The translations under genes and the position numbers were made by a program. Below the pieces are notes generated by a model, which was not told the origin of the DNA, searched no databases, and worked only from the letters and a program-made list of their open reading frames with translations. DNA of 26,186 bases from positions 1 through 26,186 of the forward strand of contig CAJFCJ010000157.1 of NCBI GenBank assembly GCA_904063045.1, read 5' to 3'. Shown in pieces: positions 1-8,360 of this stretch (position 1 is the first letter of the stretch; the number at the start of each line of letters is the position of its first letter). The stretch comes from Dimorphilus gyrociliatus. Lineage: Eukaryota > Annelida > Polychaeta > Dinophilidae.

Positions 1-1186
1 CTTATTGTGATTCAAATAAGAGGCGTTTTCAGTCTGGTCCAGGTCTAGTCACATGACATGAAATCAGGTATGCACATTCACTCACAATCGTGGAAGTAGA
101 AGAAGATGTAGACTATATAGCAATCAAATATCAATGTATTTTATGTTTTTCAAAGATAGAGAAAGGATATTTCACTTGTCTTCAGAAAATGTTATGCAAC
201 AAATGTTTTGAAGAGTTTCAAGCTATCCGCTAAAAGGTGAAACTTTACCTATGTAAGTATATTGTCTATCATTCATTCATTTGCAAATTTCTTCTTATCT
301 TGGACTGTACATTATTTTCTTTGTTTTTTTACAGTTTCATCAAATTAAGCTGGTAAAGTATTTAGCTCTGAAATTTTGATGAAATAGAACATTTCTACTA
401 CAAAGCACAGATTTATCTTAACTCACTTAAGTGACGCTAGCCAGGTATAAAAGAGAGTGAATGTAACAGAACGGTGTGAGAGAACAAAGAGTATCTTAAA
501 AATATAATATATACGGAATTGTCCACAATAGAGGTGTTTTTAAAATTCTAGAATCTAATTCTATTAAATATAAGTCTTTCTAAAGCTGAAAACAAATTTC
601 AGAAAATGACAAATTGATAATGATGTGGAACAATATAAATTACTCAAGGCGGATAAAAACTACAGAATTGAAGGAAATCAAAAAACAGTTGGAATCATGT
701 TCTCAGGAAATGACATTGATTGCAACAAATACACATCAAAAATCACTTGTATTTTGTCTTCTTGGATAGTACTCAATTCAGATTAAATGAATTTACAGAT
801 GGAATCTGTGCATGTTTAACGCAAACAATTTTTGTAAAGAAACACAATTCATCTGAAACTTGCATAAACACTGCTCCATCAACACCTTCAACATAAAAGT
901 TTCCTTTACAGTGTACTGCAAAATACATGTTTCCTTGTATAAAGTAATTACTACAACCTAATTCCAACTGCCACTAAGTGTGCAGAGAAAGATGGATTAT
1001 ACTTGGAATGTTTAAAAATGGCAAAATTGTACAATCATTTTTTTATATTCTAATCTAAAAAAGCTTGTTTTTTACTATTGCAAAATGAACAAAGACTGCT
1101 GTTCTGATGTAAACATACAACAACAGATTTTCTATCATTTTTAAGAGCACAATATTACTGGATAGTCTTATCTATGAAACTTTTCT
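1..1186. other. Intergenic debris with no convincing gene
   Basis: No complete gene is visible. It holds a possible RING-like remnant (listed separately), a short plus-strand stretch near 620–770 reading like a coiled-coil piece (ELKEIKKQLESCSQEM) and ended by stops, and a 64-codon minus-strand open stretch at 773–967 that is cysteine- and aromatic-rich but matches nothing I recognise. The plus-strand pieces could be the eroded remains of one RING/coiled-coil gene. That is inference only. Confidence 0.4.
85..265 (+). pseudogene. Possible RING-like zinc-finger fragment
   Basis: One plus-strand frame reads YQCILCFSKIEKGYFTC, then LCNKCFEEFQAIR, then a stop at 231–233, then KVKLYLCKY. The C-x2-C, C and C-x2-C spacing followed by a later Cys resembles the start of a RING or related zinc finger of a TRIM-like protein. 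The expected histidine is not evident, an in-frame stop interrupts it and no start codon or flanking exon is clear. I treat it as a decayed fragment. Chance resemblance in Cys-rich translated AT-rich DNA is possible. Confidence 0.25.
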
Positions 1187-2898
1187 CTACTGGGCGTTTT
1201 CTTTTGTTGCCGCTTCTTCCAATTTGTGGACAATTTCTCTTGTAGATATTTCTTCAAAAGACATCTTCTCATCCGAATATTTCATCTTTTTGCTACTTTC
1301 ATCAACAGACATTTTCTCATCTGAATATTTCAACTCTTTGCTACTTTCATCAACAGACATTTTCTCAACTGAACAATTTCCCTTGTCAATGCTTCTTCCA
1401 TCATTTGACGAAATATTACTTATAGAAGTTAGTTTATTATCTTCCTTTTCAAGCTCCTTAATTGCTTCGCCCAATATTTTCTTCAAATTTCTAATTTTGC
1501 CTTGTAAATTTTCTATCATTTGGTCCTTTTTTGTTTTTGAAAACAATGAAAATTCATCAAAGAGCAGAAGTTCGTCAGCTGTTGGCCTTTTTTCATTCTG
1601 AGTGCAAAGAGTCATCTTTTTAATAGTCTCCGATAAAACTGGAAACTTCTTCATTATATAATCTGGCAGTTCTCTTTGAGTTTTAAGAGTTTCACCACGG
1701 TATTTGAATTCCTTTCTATCTCGAAATTGTCCAATTATCTCCAGAGCAGTAATCCCAAGACTAAAAATATCAATAGATTTATCATAGGTGTTACTAAACA
1801 CTTCAGGAGCACAGTAAACAGGAGTACCCACACCCATTGTCTGCTGTTTTCCTTCATCTCTTGCTAAGCCAAAATCTCCTAATTTAACTTCTAACATATC
1901 AGCCGCCTTGTTAGTAAAAATATTGGCAGGCTTAATATCTCTGTGTATGATATTTAATGAATGAATATAGGAAATGGCTGATAAAAGATCATGCAATATT
2001 TTGAGCATAGTAGGGTATGATTTTCTATTTTCTTCTTTTCCATAAATCCAATTGTCCAAATTATCCTCACAAAACTCCATTTGAATAAACATTTTTGATT
2101 CATTTTTTGTTTGTTGAATCCAAGAATAATAATATTTTATTATGTTTCCATGTGAACAACCAGAAAGTTTTTCAATTTCTCTCATACACTATTTTAAAAA
2201 AGGAATTAAAAATTGGGTCAATAGAAAAAAAAAATACCTTCTTATCACTCTTATCTTGGAATGGTATTTGTTTTATTGCATAAAATTTCAAGTCCAATTT
2301 GTGCCTTGCCTAAAAACCAACAGAAATATGATTTTAGTATTGTGCTCAATAAAATAAAAAAAATTCTCGATCATGTGACCTTTTCAACTATTCCAAAACC
2401 TCCTTTTCCTATACACTGTTTGGAATCATACAATATTTCATAGAAATCACTGTTCTGTATCAAAGAATTTGAATTATCTTTTTCCGTGAGGTTTAATTCT
2501 TCACATGCAAGTTTGGCCACATTTTGCTTTGCCTTCAGTTCATCTTCTCCTCTTGCAGAAAATTTTCTACCAGCCTTTACTATGGTAACTGTCATTTCAA
2601 ATTCTCCATTTTTAAACTCAGCATCACTATACTGTTTTGATTGTAATGTGATTAATATTTGTACTCAAATATATATTTTTACATTAACCCATCCCCTTTC
2701 TTTGCCTCACATTATTTATTACACCAAACCCTTAGATAAAAATCCCTAAATCCTAATCAGGAGCAGTCTTATTCTTGTTAATCATTTTTCGAAAAACAAG
2801 ATATTTTCGTCTAATCCAAATTTTCATTGGATTATTCCTACCTTAGCACCACCTCCAAATTTCTTGTTGAGCAATTTAGTATACTGTTTATCAGGCAT
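1187..2898 (-). CDS. PKR-like eIF2-alpha kinase with N-terminal dsRNA-binding domain
   Basis: Four exons (2898–2842, 2631–2380, 2309–2238, 2188–1187) join in phase 0 to give 460 residues. Residues 3–66 form one dsRNA-binding domain: MPDKQYTKLLNKKFGGG, a beta-strand block, then the helix-2 block KAKQNVAKLACEELN. The kinase follows: glycine loop GKGGFGIV (94–101), beta-3 AIK (Lys116), RE in helix C (131), HRDIKPANIF (Asp211), DFG (232–234) and APE (254–256). YYYSWIQ, MFIQMEFCE and VKLGDFGL are hallmarks of eIF2-alpha kinases (PKR, PERK, GCN2). Activation-loop Thr244 and Thr249 sit where PKR is autophosphorylated. By family, dsRNA binding should activate phosphorylation of eIF2-alpha in the cytoplasm and stop translation. 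The tail has a coiled coil (about 345–380) and 16-residue acidic repeats. Introns are 210, 70 and 49 bp; the intron-2 donor (GTCACA) is weak. Nothing inactivating is seen. Confidence 0.88.
1247..1366 (-). repeat. 48-bp tandem repeat in the kinase C-terminus
   Basis: Two and a half copies of a 48-bp unit encode EKMSVDESSKELKYSD, then EKMSVDESSKKMKYSD, then EKMSFEEIS. Copies one and two are nearly identical at DNA level, so the expansion is recent. It lies after the kinase fold in a low-complexity, Ser/Glu-rich tail and keeps the frame. Confidence 0.85.
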
Positions 2899-3060
2899 TT
2901 TTCTTTACTGATTAGTAGATTGGATAAATCTTAACTGGATGCAAAAAAGTTTATCAATGTATACTTTTTAAAATATCACATTTTAAATACATACAAGCTT
3001 AGCAGCAGGAATATTTAGCTGTTTCTTCTGACAATTTGCTCTGGTGGTTAAATCTGAAGG

Positions 3061-3730
3061 ATAAACTTGAAGGTTATGGTTATGTGGTTAGATTTGATAG
3101 TTAAATTTGAAAATTATATTTAATTTTAGTGGATTAAGAATTAATCTTAAAATCTTAGAGAGTTTATTATAATATATATTGTTTTAAAATAACATTTGGC
3201 ACTGGTAGGGTATATATACGAAGAAAAACATTGTTCAATTGTCCAATTATCGTGGGATAAATTTTCAAGATGTTAAGGATAAATGGAGGAGACGGAAAGA
3301 AATCAAGTGCACAGCACTACGCGAAACTAGGCCAATACTGTATATCTCTCTATCAACTGCTATCAGAATGGTGTAATACTAAAGTTAACACTTAACTACT
3401 TGTTATCTATTGAAGTAGTTTTTACGGTTAGAACAATTCCTATATTTGGCCTAGTTGTAGATGGCAACACTTGGGTATGCTAAAGGAGGAGAAAATGGTT
3501 AGGAGAAAAAGAATAGCTATTTAAATGTAGCTAGATTGGTCCAATCTAAGGATTAGAAACAGTGAAGGTTAGAATTAGGGTAAAACTGTAGATTTATGGC
3601 CATTTTCTATCACATCCAACCCAGTCCTGTCTCTTACGTAATTCAATTTTTTTAAACATCCTAATTGTTAATTCAGATTCATCAAACTTTTAATCGTAAA
3701 TTTATTTTCTAAAATTTTCAAAGAAGAAAA
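3061..3730 (+). repeat. Dispersed repeat, copy 1 (with a private insert)
   Basis: 3075–3212 aligns closely with 15950–16090, and 3455–3725 aligns with 16100–16285 (shared blocks include GGCAACACTTGG and TTTATGGCCATTTTCTA). The middle segment, about 3213–3450, is missing from the copy at 15.95 kb. Part of the right half is also found reversed at 12.40–12.56 kb. No terminal inverted repeats or long ORF were found, so its class is unknown. It may be a non-autonomous element or a fragment of a larger one. Confidence 0.75.
3231..3348 (+). pseudogene. Possible Myb/telobox-like domain fragment
   Basis: Inside the part of the repeat private to this copy, one plus frame reads IVQLSNYRG and then INFQDVKDKWRRRKEIK. 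The VKDKWR core resembles the last helix of Myb-type telomere-repeat-binding (telobox) and MADF/SANT-like domains, whose signature is LKDKWR. Only one helix-turn-helix worth of residues is visible, with no start, no upstream tryptophans and a stop soon after. Treat as a weak fragment call. Confidence 0.25.
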
Positions 3731-3737
3731 TAATTTT

Positions 3738-3770
3738 TTTTTTAATCAGGTCACATTACAATTAATAAAT
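3738..3770 (+). repeat. 33-bp segment identical to part of the Tc1-like relic
   Basis: This stretch is identical, base for base, to the reverse complement of 22394–22426, which lies at the 5' end of the readable Tc1-like transposase remnant. Directly after it comes CAGCATACAGTGGC, and CAGCATA is also how the presumed Tc1 end at 21515 begins. It is probably a scrap of a related Tc1-like element left next to the lectin gene. Confidence 0.55.
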
Positions 3771-3940
3771 CAGCATACAGTGGCTCTAAGTGTCCAAGAA
3801 CAGGCTCATGGAATTATAGATTAGTTAACGCTTCAACACATATTATAAAAGATAAATTTTCTACTCCAATTGACAGCAGTAAATTTCAACTTTTTAAATG
3901 GTGTCACGTTTACAGAGTCAGCAAAAAAGTCAAAATATAT

Positions 3941-6272
3941 TTAATGATATATGTGGACAGAAACTATTGTAGTAATATTTGAATTTAAGATTTTAATTGA
4001 ATCAACAGGCAAAAAACACTTGAAAAATAAATTATCTTTCATATATTCATTATTTTCTGTAAAATGAATCCGAGTGCAACTTTTGTATTCTCCATTTTCA
4101 ATCTCATTTCCATAAACAATTAATCCGTTTTCATTCATATTTTCCATTGAATATTTAACTAGATAATAATTTTCATGTGGTTGTAACAAATCTGTAAGAT
4201 CCATTAGAAAGTTATGAGCAAGAATGTTACATTTGAAAATATTGCTATCAGACGGATTATCTGAAAGGATATAGTTTAAATTTTAAGAAAATCAACAATA
4301 TTTGAAAATGTACTACTTACATTCTTTTGATTTTATTGAAATTGCCATAACATCAATTTCTAGTATAGTCCTAAGAGCTATTGATGAAAATTTAATCATT
4401 TTTGAAAATGTTGTCTTAAAACTACCACAAGATGTGTGAAAGCTTAAAAATTGTCCATTTAAGCTTGTTGTAATTTGTTCATTGTTGAAATAATCTTGAA
4501 TTTCCACAGATTCAGAAGGTCTCTTTGTAATTCCATTGTCGTCTGTTAAAAGAAAGGAAAATGTTGTTTATTCAAGAAATCATTTTTTATTTATTTTTAA
4601 TAATTTTACATGATATGCAAATGGTATTTAAATAGATCAATTCTGTTGTTATTTCTATAATATCGCCCACTTGTACTGTAATATGTTCTGGAGTTTGAAA
4701 GTAGTTTTCATCTTGCAAAAAATTTACTTTATCTTCGGTAAGATCGTTCGAATTTTGCGATATTTTGTTAATAAGTCCTTTATGGTTAACTGACGAAGCT
4801 GATGAATATTCAAATTATTATTCAATTTTTAAGAAAACACTTTTATTTTTTCTTATCATACCATAATCATTCGCTTTGTTGAATAATTTTCCATAGAGAT
4901 ACAATTCTTGCATTTCTATTGCCTTCTTTGAGGTATCAGTTGTTGCATATTGATGAAAGAGAAAATATAGACCAACATGAACTTTTTCGCACTTAATCAC
5001 CAATGTTTCATAACGTAAAAATAGTTTATAATTATCACCGGGTCTACTACAAAATTTGGCATCTGAGTGGTACAGAGTACCAATCGTCATTTCAACAGAT
5101 GTATACATATAAGGCATAGTATTTACATTTTCTATGGGTGTTTTTAAATAGATGTCAGTAAAAGAGAGATAAATCGAATTGAAATTACCTGGATTTGTAC
5201 GCCGAATCAAAACAAATCCAAAGATTTCGTACAAACTAGTTAGCATAATCAACAAGAACGGCCGCTCATAATGAGTACTAGAAGAATGATAGTGAGTTAG
5301 ATAATTTCCATCAATTGTGTGTTCTCCTTTGTTATCCAGATATAGAAAAGAGTATCTGAACTTGAAATTTTCATTACTAATTTTCTTATTATCTGAAAAA
5401 TATGACAAAAGAAAGAATCTAAAAATCTCATTTTTGCATATTTTATTAATTAAAATATCATTATTTTTGAGTAGGAGAGAAAACGGTTCATTTTTTGGTG
5501 TTTTATCCTAACCTAACACAGTTAACAAGATTCTTTTCAGTTTATACTTTCTAACCCTCAATTCAGCCCCCACACCAACTGCAAAATATTGATTATTAAA
5601 ATTTTCCAAATCTTAGAAATGTCAACTTGGCCGTTTTCACCAAACTCCATGATTTTTTTACCTGTTTCATTATAAAATAATCCTTTTACGTCAATATCAC
5701 AAAGTTCAATTGCTGAATTATGTAGTAGTTTTTCTATAAAGACAAAAGAACCAATGACGTCATTATTTTCGCATGCGAAACATTCATAATTAGAGAGGCT
5801 TGTTGAAGTTGACATTTTAATTGGACCTTTTATATAAGTACATAATTTATTTTCCATATTGAAATACTTTCCAACAGTGACATTTAGTTCTTTGAGAGTT
5901 GTTCCTAAAAATTAATCAAAGTTTTGAATGCTTAAACTGTTCAAAAAATCTTCTCTCTCTCTCTCTATAACTCACCAGTTTTACTGTTAAGGAGACAAAC
6001 TTCTTTGACAATATAATTGTTTCCTAAATCAACAGCAAACCAAGGATTGGATGTTGAATGATAAAACGTTTTTGCGCAATTTTCCTAAGATGCGAATTTA
6101 TAATAATAAGAAATATAGGATTTAAAATATTTTAAATTACATACAATGCTTATGCTGGAGTCTGTTGCGAGGTGTGGCGCATATACTACACTACCCAAGT
6201 AGTCAGATGTACTCTGAAATGAAAGTTTTCCTCTGGCAACATTAACAAAGTTGTAGCAATCAGGTAGTGTTG
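3941..6272 (-). CDS. Fucolectin-like (FTP/F5-8C) multidomain protein, 5' exon missing
   Basis: Seven exons (6272–6145, 6084–5976, 5904–5662, 5392–4862, 4798–4610, 4542–4321, 4260–3941) have GT/AG borders and matching phases throughout, giving 579 residues to the stop. Exons 1–3 form a fucolectin/tachylectin-4/pentraxin-1 domain: NVARGKLSFQST, ATDSS, NCAKTFYHS, PWFAVDLGNNYIVKEV, TVGKYF, IELCDIDVKGLFY. Exon 4 carries a second, more divergent domain: TIDGNYLTHYHSSS, FGFVLIRRTNPGN, IEMQELYLYGKL. Exons 5–7 are unassigned. Such domains bind fucose-type sugars in secreted defence or adhesion proteins. The first acceptor (6273–6275) implies an upstream exon, presumably a signal peptide, that I could not find; a MITE sits just upstream. 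It could be a 5'-truncated pseudogene, although no internal break is seen. Confidence 0.75.
5950..5966. repeat. (CT)n microsatellite in a lectin-gene intron
   Basis: A short CT-dinucleotide run lies in the intron between the second and third lectin exons, a few bases inside the donor site GTGAGT at 5975–5970. Confidence 0.8.
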
Positions 6273-6330
6273 CTGAAAAAGTAATAGATAAACACTGTAT
6301 TTCAAATAGGAGATTGTATTCAAATATGAA

Positions 6331-6792
6331 TACAGTCGCGATATTAAGTAATTATAAGAAGAGTAAAAATATCTAAAATTCGAAATATCTTTGGTCAATT
6401 TTGGCCTGCTTAAGTGGAAGAGGATATCTTTGCAGATTTCTAAAGATAGCTGATGCATTTTTTAATATTTCCAAAAGAATTGTATGTTGTAAGTTCAAGG
6501 GAACAATATTTGTAGACCAAATTTTTTTTCAATGATACTACTCATAATTATGAGGTCATAATGATGATGTTATAATTACTTAATAGCTGTCTAAATTCAT
6601 ATTTATGGTAAAAAAGAAAGATAAATTGATTCTTAAAATATAGATATTTATCTGAAATTTTCCATCATGTTTCACAAGTCATCTATCCTATACAAAAAAA
6701 TATTCACAACCATACACTTTATTCCTAAATCAAAATATTTCGATTTTTAGACATTTTTACTCTTCTTATAATTACTTAATATCGCGACTGTA
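6331..6792. mobile_element. Tc1/mariner-type MITE with about 55-bp inverted repeats
   Basis: 6333–6384 and 6738–6790 are near-perfect inverted repeats beginning CAGTCGCGATATTAAG and flanked on both sides by TA, the target duplication of Tc1/mariner elements. CAGT ends are common in that superfamily. The interior of about 350 bp has no transposase frame; the 90-codon open stretch over one arm is not a gene. The element lies just upstream of the first recognisable lectin exon. The arms differ at only a few positions, which suggests fairly recent insertion. Confidence 0.85.
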
Positions 6793-7622
6793 TAGAGAGG
6801 AAGGAAGTAGGTAACAATTCACTTGAGAGTTTGGCTCAAATAAAAAGATACTTTTCTTATATATCTGTTTAATGTTTTGTACCAACCACTAAAGAGGAGA
6901 AGTAATAGAAGTGTCATGTTTATTTTTATTATCCAAATGATTAAGCTATAAAGAAGATCTATCTTTCATTCCAAACCGCTAATGTTTCATTAAAGAAAAT
7001 GATGAGTCTCTCTGTTCAATTCTGTTGAAATATGTATAACTATAAACATAAATGTATCTATTGTGTTTTTGTGATAAATGATTGATATTTAGTAGTAACT
7101 TTTTATGTCAGATTGCAATAATTGAATGCACATTCAATTGTTTTTTTTTGTCATCTAAAGAAATATACATTTTAATTACACATATATTATTCAGTTCAAA
7201 GAATTTCCATTAATTTTTAATTCTTACCAGTTTTTAATTATTACAGATTTTTTTTACAACTTGTAATGAGTAAACTTTAAAATTCTTTAGTAAATTTAAT
7301 ATAGTACTATTAAAGATTGATCTAATCTATTGACATTTACTCTGGTCTATATTTCTGTCAGCTAGATATTTTTATATAGAAGTTGATTGTTGATAATAAG
7401 AGAGAGAAGTTTTCTTTATCTGCAATTTCTAAAAGATTTCAGGCTCTTGTAATTTGAATATTTCATAACCTCAAGAAGTAAATATTTTATAATTCAGCAT
7501 TTATCTGTTAATATATCATTAATTTTGATGAAAACCTTAACTGTGCCCTTAGAGATGTTTTATTTAAATCAACATGAGGATGTTGAGTAGGTAAAGTTTT
7601 GTACTGTGTGAATCACTCAATA
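6793..7622. other. Intergenic, no feature recognised
   Basis: About 830 bp of AT-rich DNA between the TA-flanked MITE and the first MULE-type MITE. I looked on the minus strand for the missing signal-peptide exon of the lectin gene and found no candidate with a start codon, a hydrophobic stretch and a phase-1 donor. Confidence 0.5.
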
Positions 7623-7631
7623 TTTATTTAC

Positions 7632-7838
7632 GGATACGACAGAAAAGGTCCCCAAAAGCACAGTTTAACCCTAACCCTAACCTAGCCCTTATCTCTCCTT
7701 AACCTTTTTGATTGCTCTTAACCCTTAGATGGAACCCCCGTAACTATAAATCAAAAGCTACTTTACTCCTCCTAACCATTTTTCAATCCGAAATGTTGCT
7801 TTCAAAAATCTCATTTGGGGACGTTTTCTCTCGGCCCC
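7632..7838. mobile_element. 207-bp MULE-related MITE with 9-bp target duplication
   Basis: It starts GGATACGACAGAAAAGGTCCCC and ends in the inverted form around GGGGACGTTTTCTCTC. The 9-bp TTTATTTAC flanks it directly at 7623–7631 and 7839–7847, a typical MULE target duplication. The interior carries CCCTAACCCTAACC and is closely similar to 20982–21174. The outer GATACGACAGAAAA motif matches the right end of the autonomous MULE at 8049–10509, so that transposase could mobilise it. There is no coding capacity. Confidence 0.85.
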
Positions 7839-7847
7839 TTTATTTAC

Positions 7848-8020
7848 CTAACCCAGCCCTGGTCATTTCCTAACCTTATTGATTACACCTAACCCTTAGA
7901 TGGGTTGCACTGAAGTAAAAATCAATAGCTGTATAGCTGTCCTATTCTTCCTAAGCAGTTTTCAACCCAAAATCTAACCTTCAAATATATCATCTGGGAA
8001 TCTTTCTTGTAGACTCCCCT
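7848..8020. mobile_element. Older, truncated relative of the same MITE
   Basis: The sequence from CTAACCCAGCCCTGG through CTTCAAATATATCATCTGGG follows the interior of the neighbouring MITE (TAACC, ACCCTTAGATGG, TAAAAATCAA, CCTAA, TTTTCAACCCAAAA) with many differences. The left terminus is missing. The younger MITE seems to have inserted at its edge. Confidence 0.65.
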
Positions 8021-8048
8021 AAAGAGTATTCATACAGCAGAAAACTAC

Positions 8049-8172
8049 GGGATCAACAGAAAACGGCCCCAACAGAAAACGGACCCAACAGAAAACGACC
8101 ACAAATGAACAGAAAACGGCCCCAACCGGAACAGAAAACGGCCCCAACTGAGACAGAAAACGGCCACAAAAT
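8049..8172. repeat. Left MULE terminus: six tandem ACAGAAAACG units
   Basis: Units begin at about 8056, 8073, 8089, 8110, 8131 and 8153, each ACAGAAAACGRCCMCAA with short spacers such as CCGG and TGAG. Repeated sub-terminal motifs of this kind are usual transposase-binding sites in MULEs. The fifth and sixth units with their TGAG spacer match the right terminus best. Confidence 0.85.
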
Positions 8173-8360
8173 TTCGAAATATACAATACTCATAAATTGA
8201 ATAGAATAAGTTAATTTAAAATTTTTTTCTATTAGTTAGTAAATATTGGATGAAAAAATATTAAATTATCCACCAGTTTTTCCTAAGAGGTTGAATATTT
8301 TGCACTATTTTTAAATTCCTGCCAATAGGTTAAAGCAGCTCAAAGGAGATTTTTGCCACA

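Noticed and set aside
1224-1601. 125-codon plus-strand frame opposite the kinase
   Set aside because: Antisense shadow of the repetitive, Ser/Asp-rich kinase tail, with no domain of its own.
6186-6458. 90-codon minus-strand open frame
   Set aside because: It spans the MITE arm and the first lectin exon in the wrong frame; the NVARGK-containing frame is the coding one.
7660-7680. Chromosome end or telomere suggested by CCCTAA repeats
   Set aside because: Only two to three units, inside a MITE with target duplications on both sides; not a terminal array.
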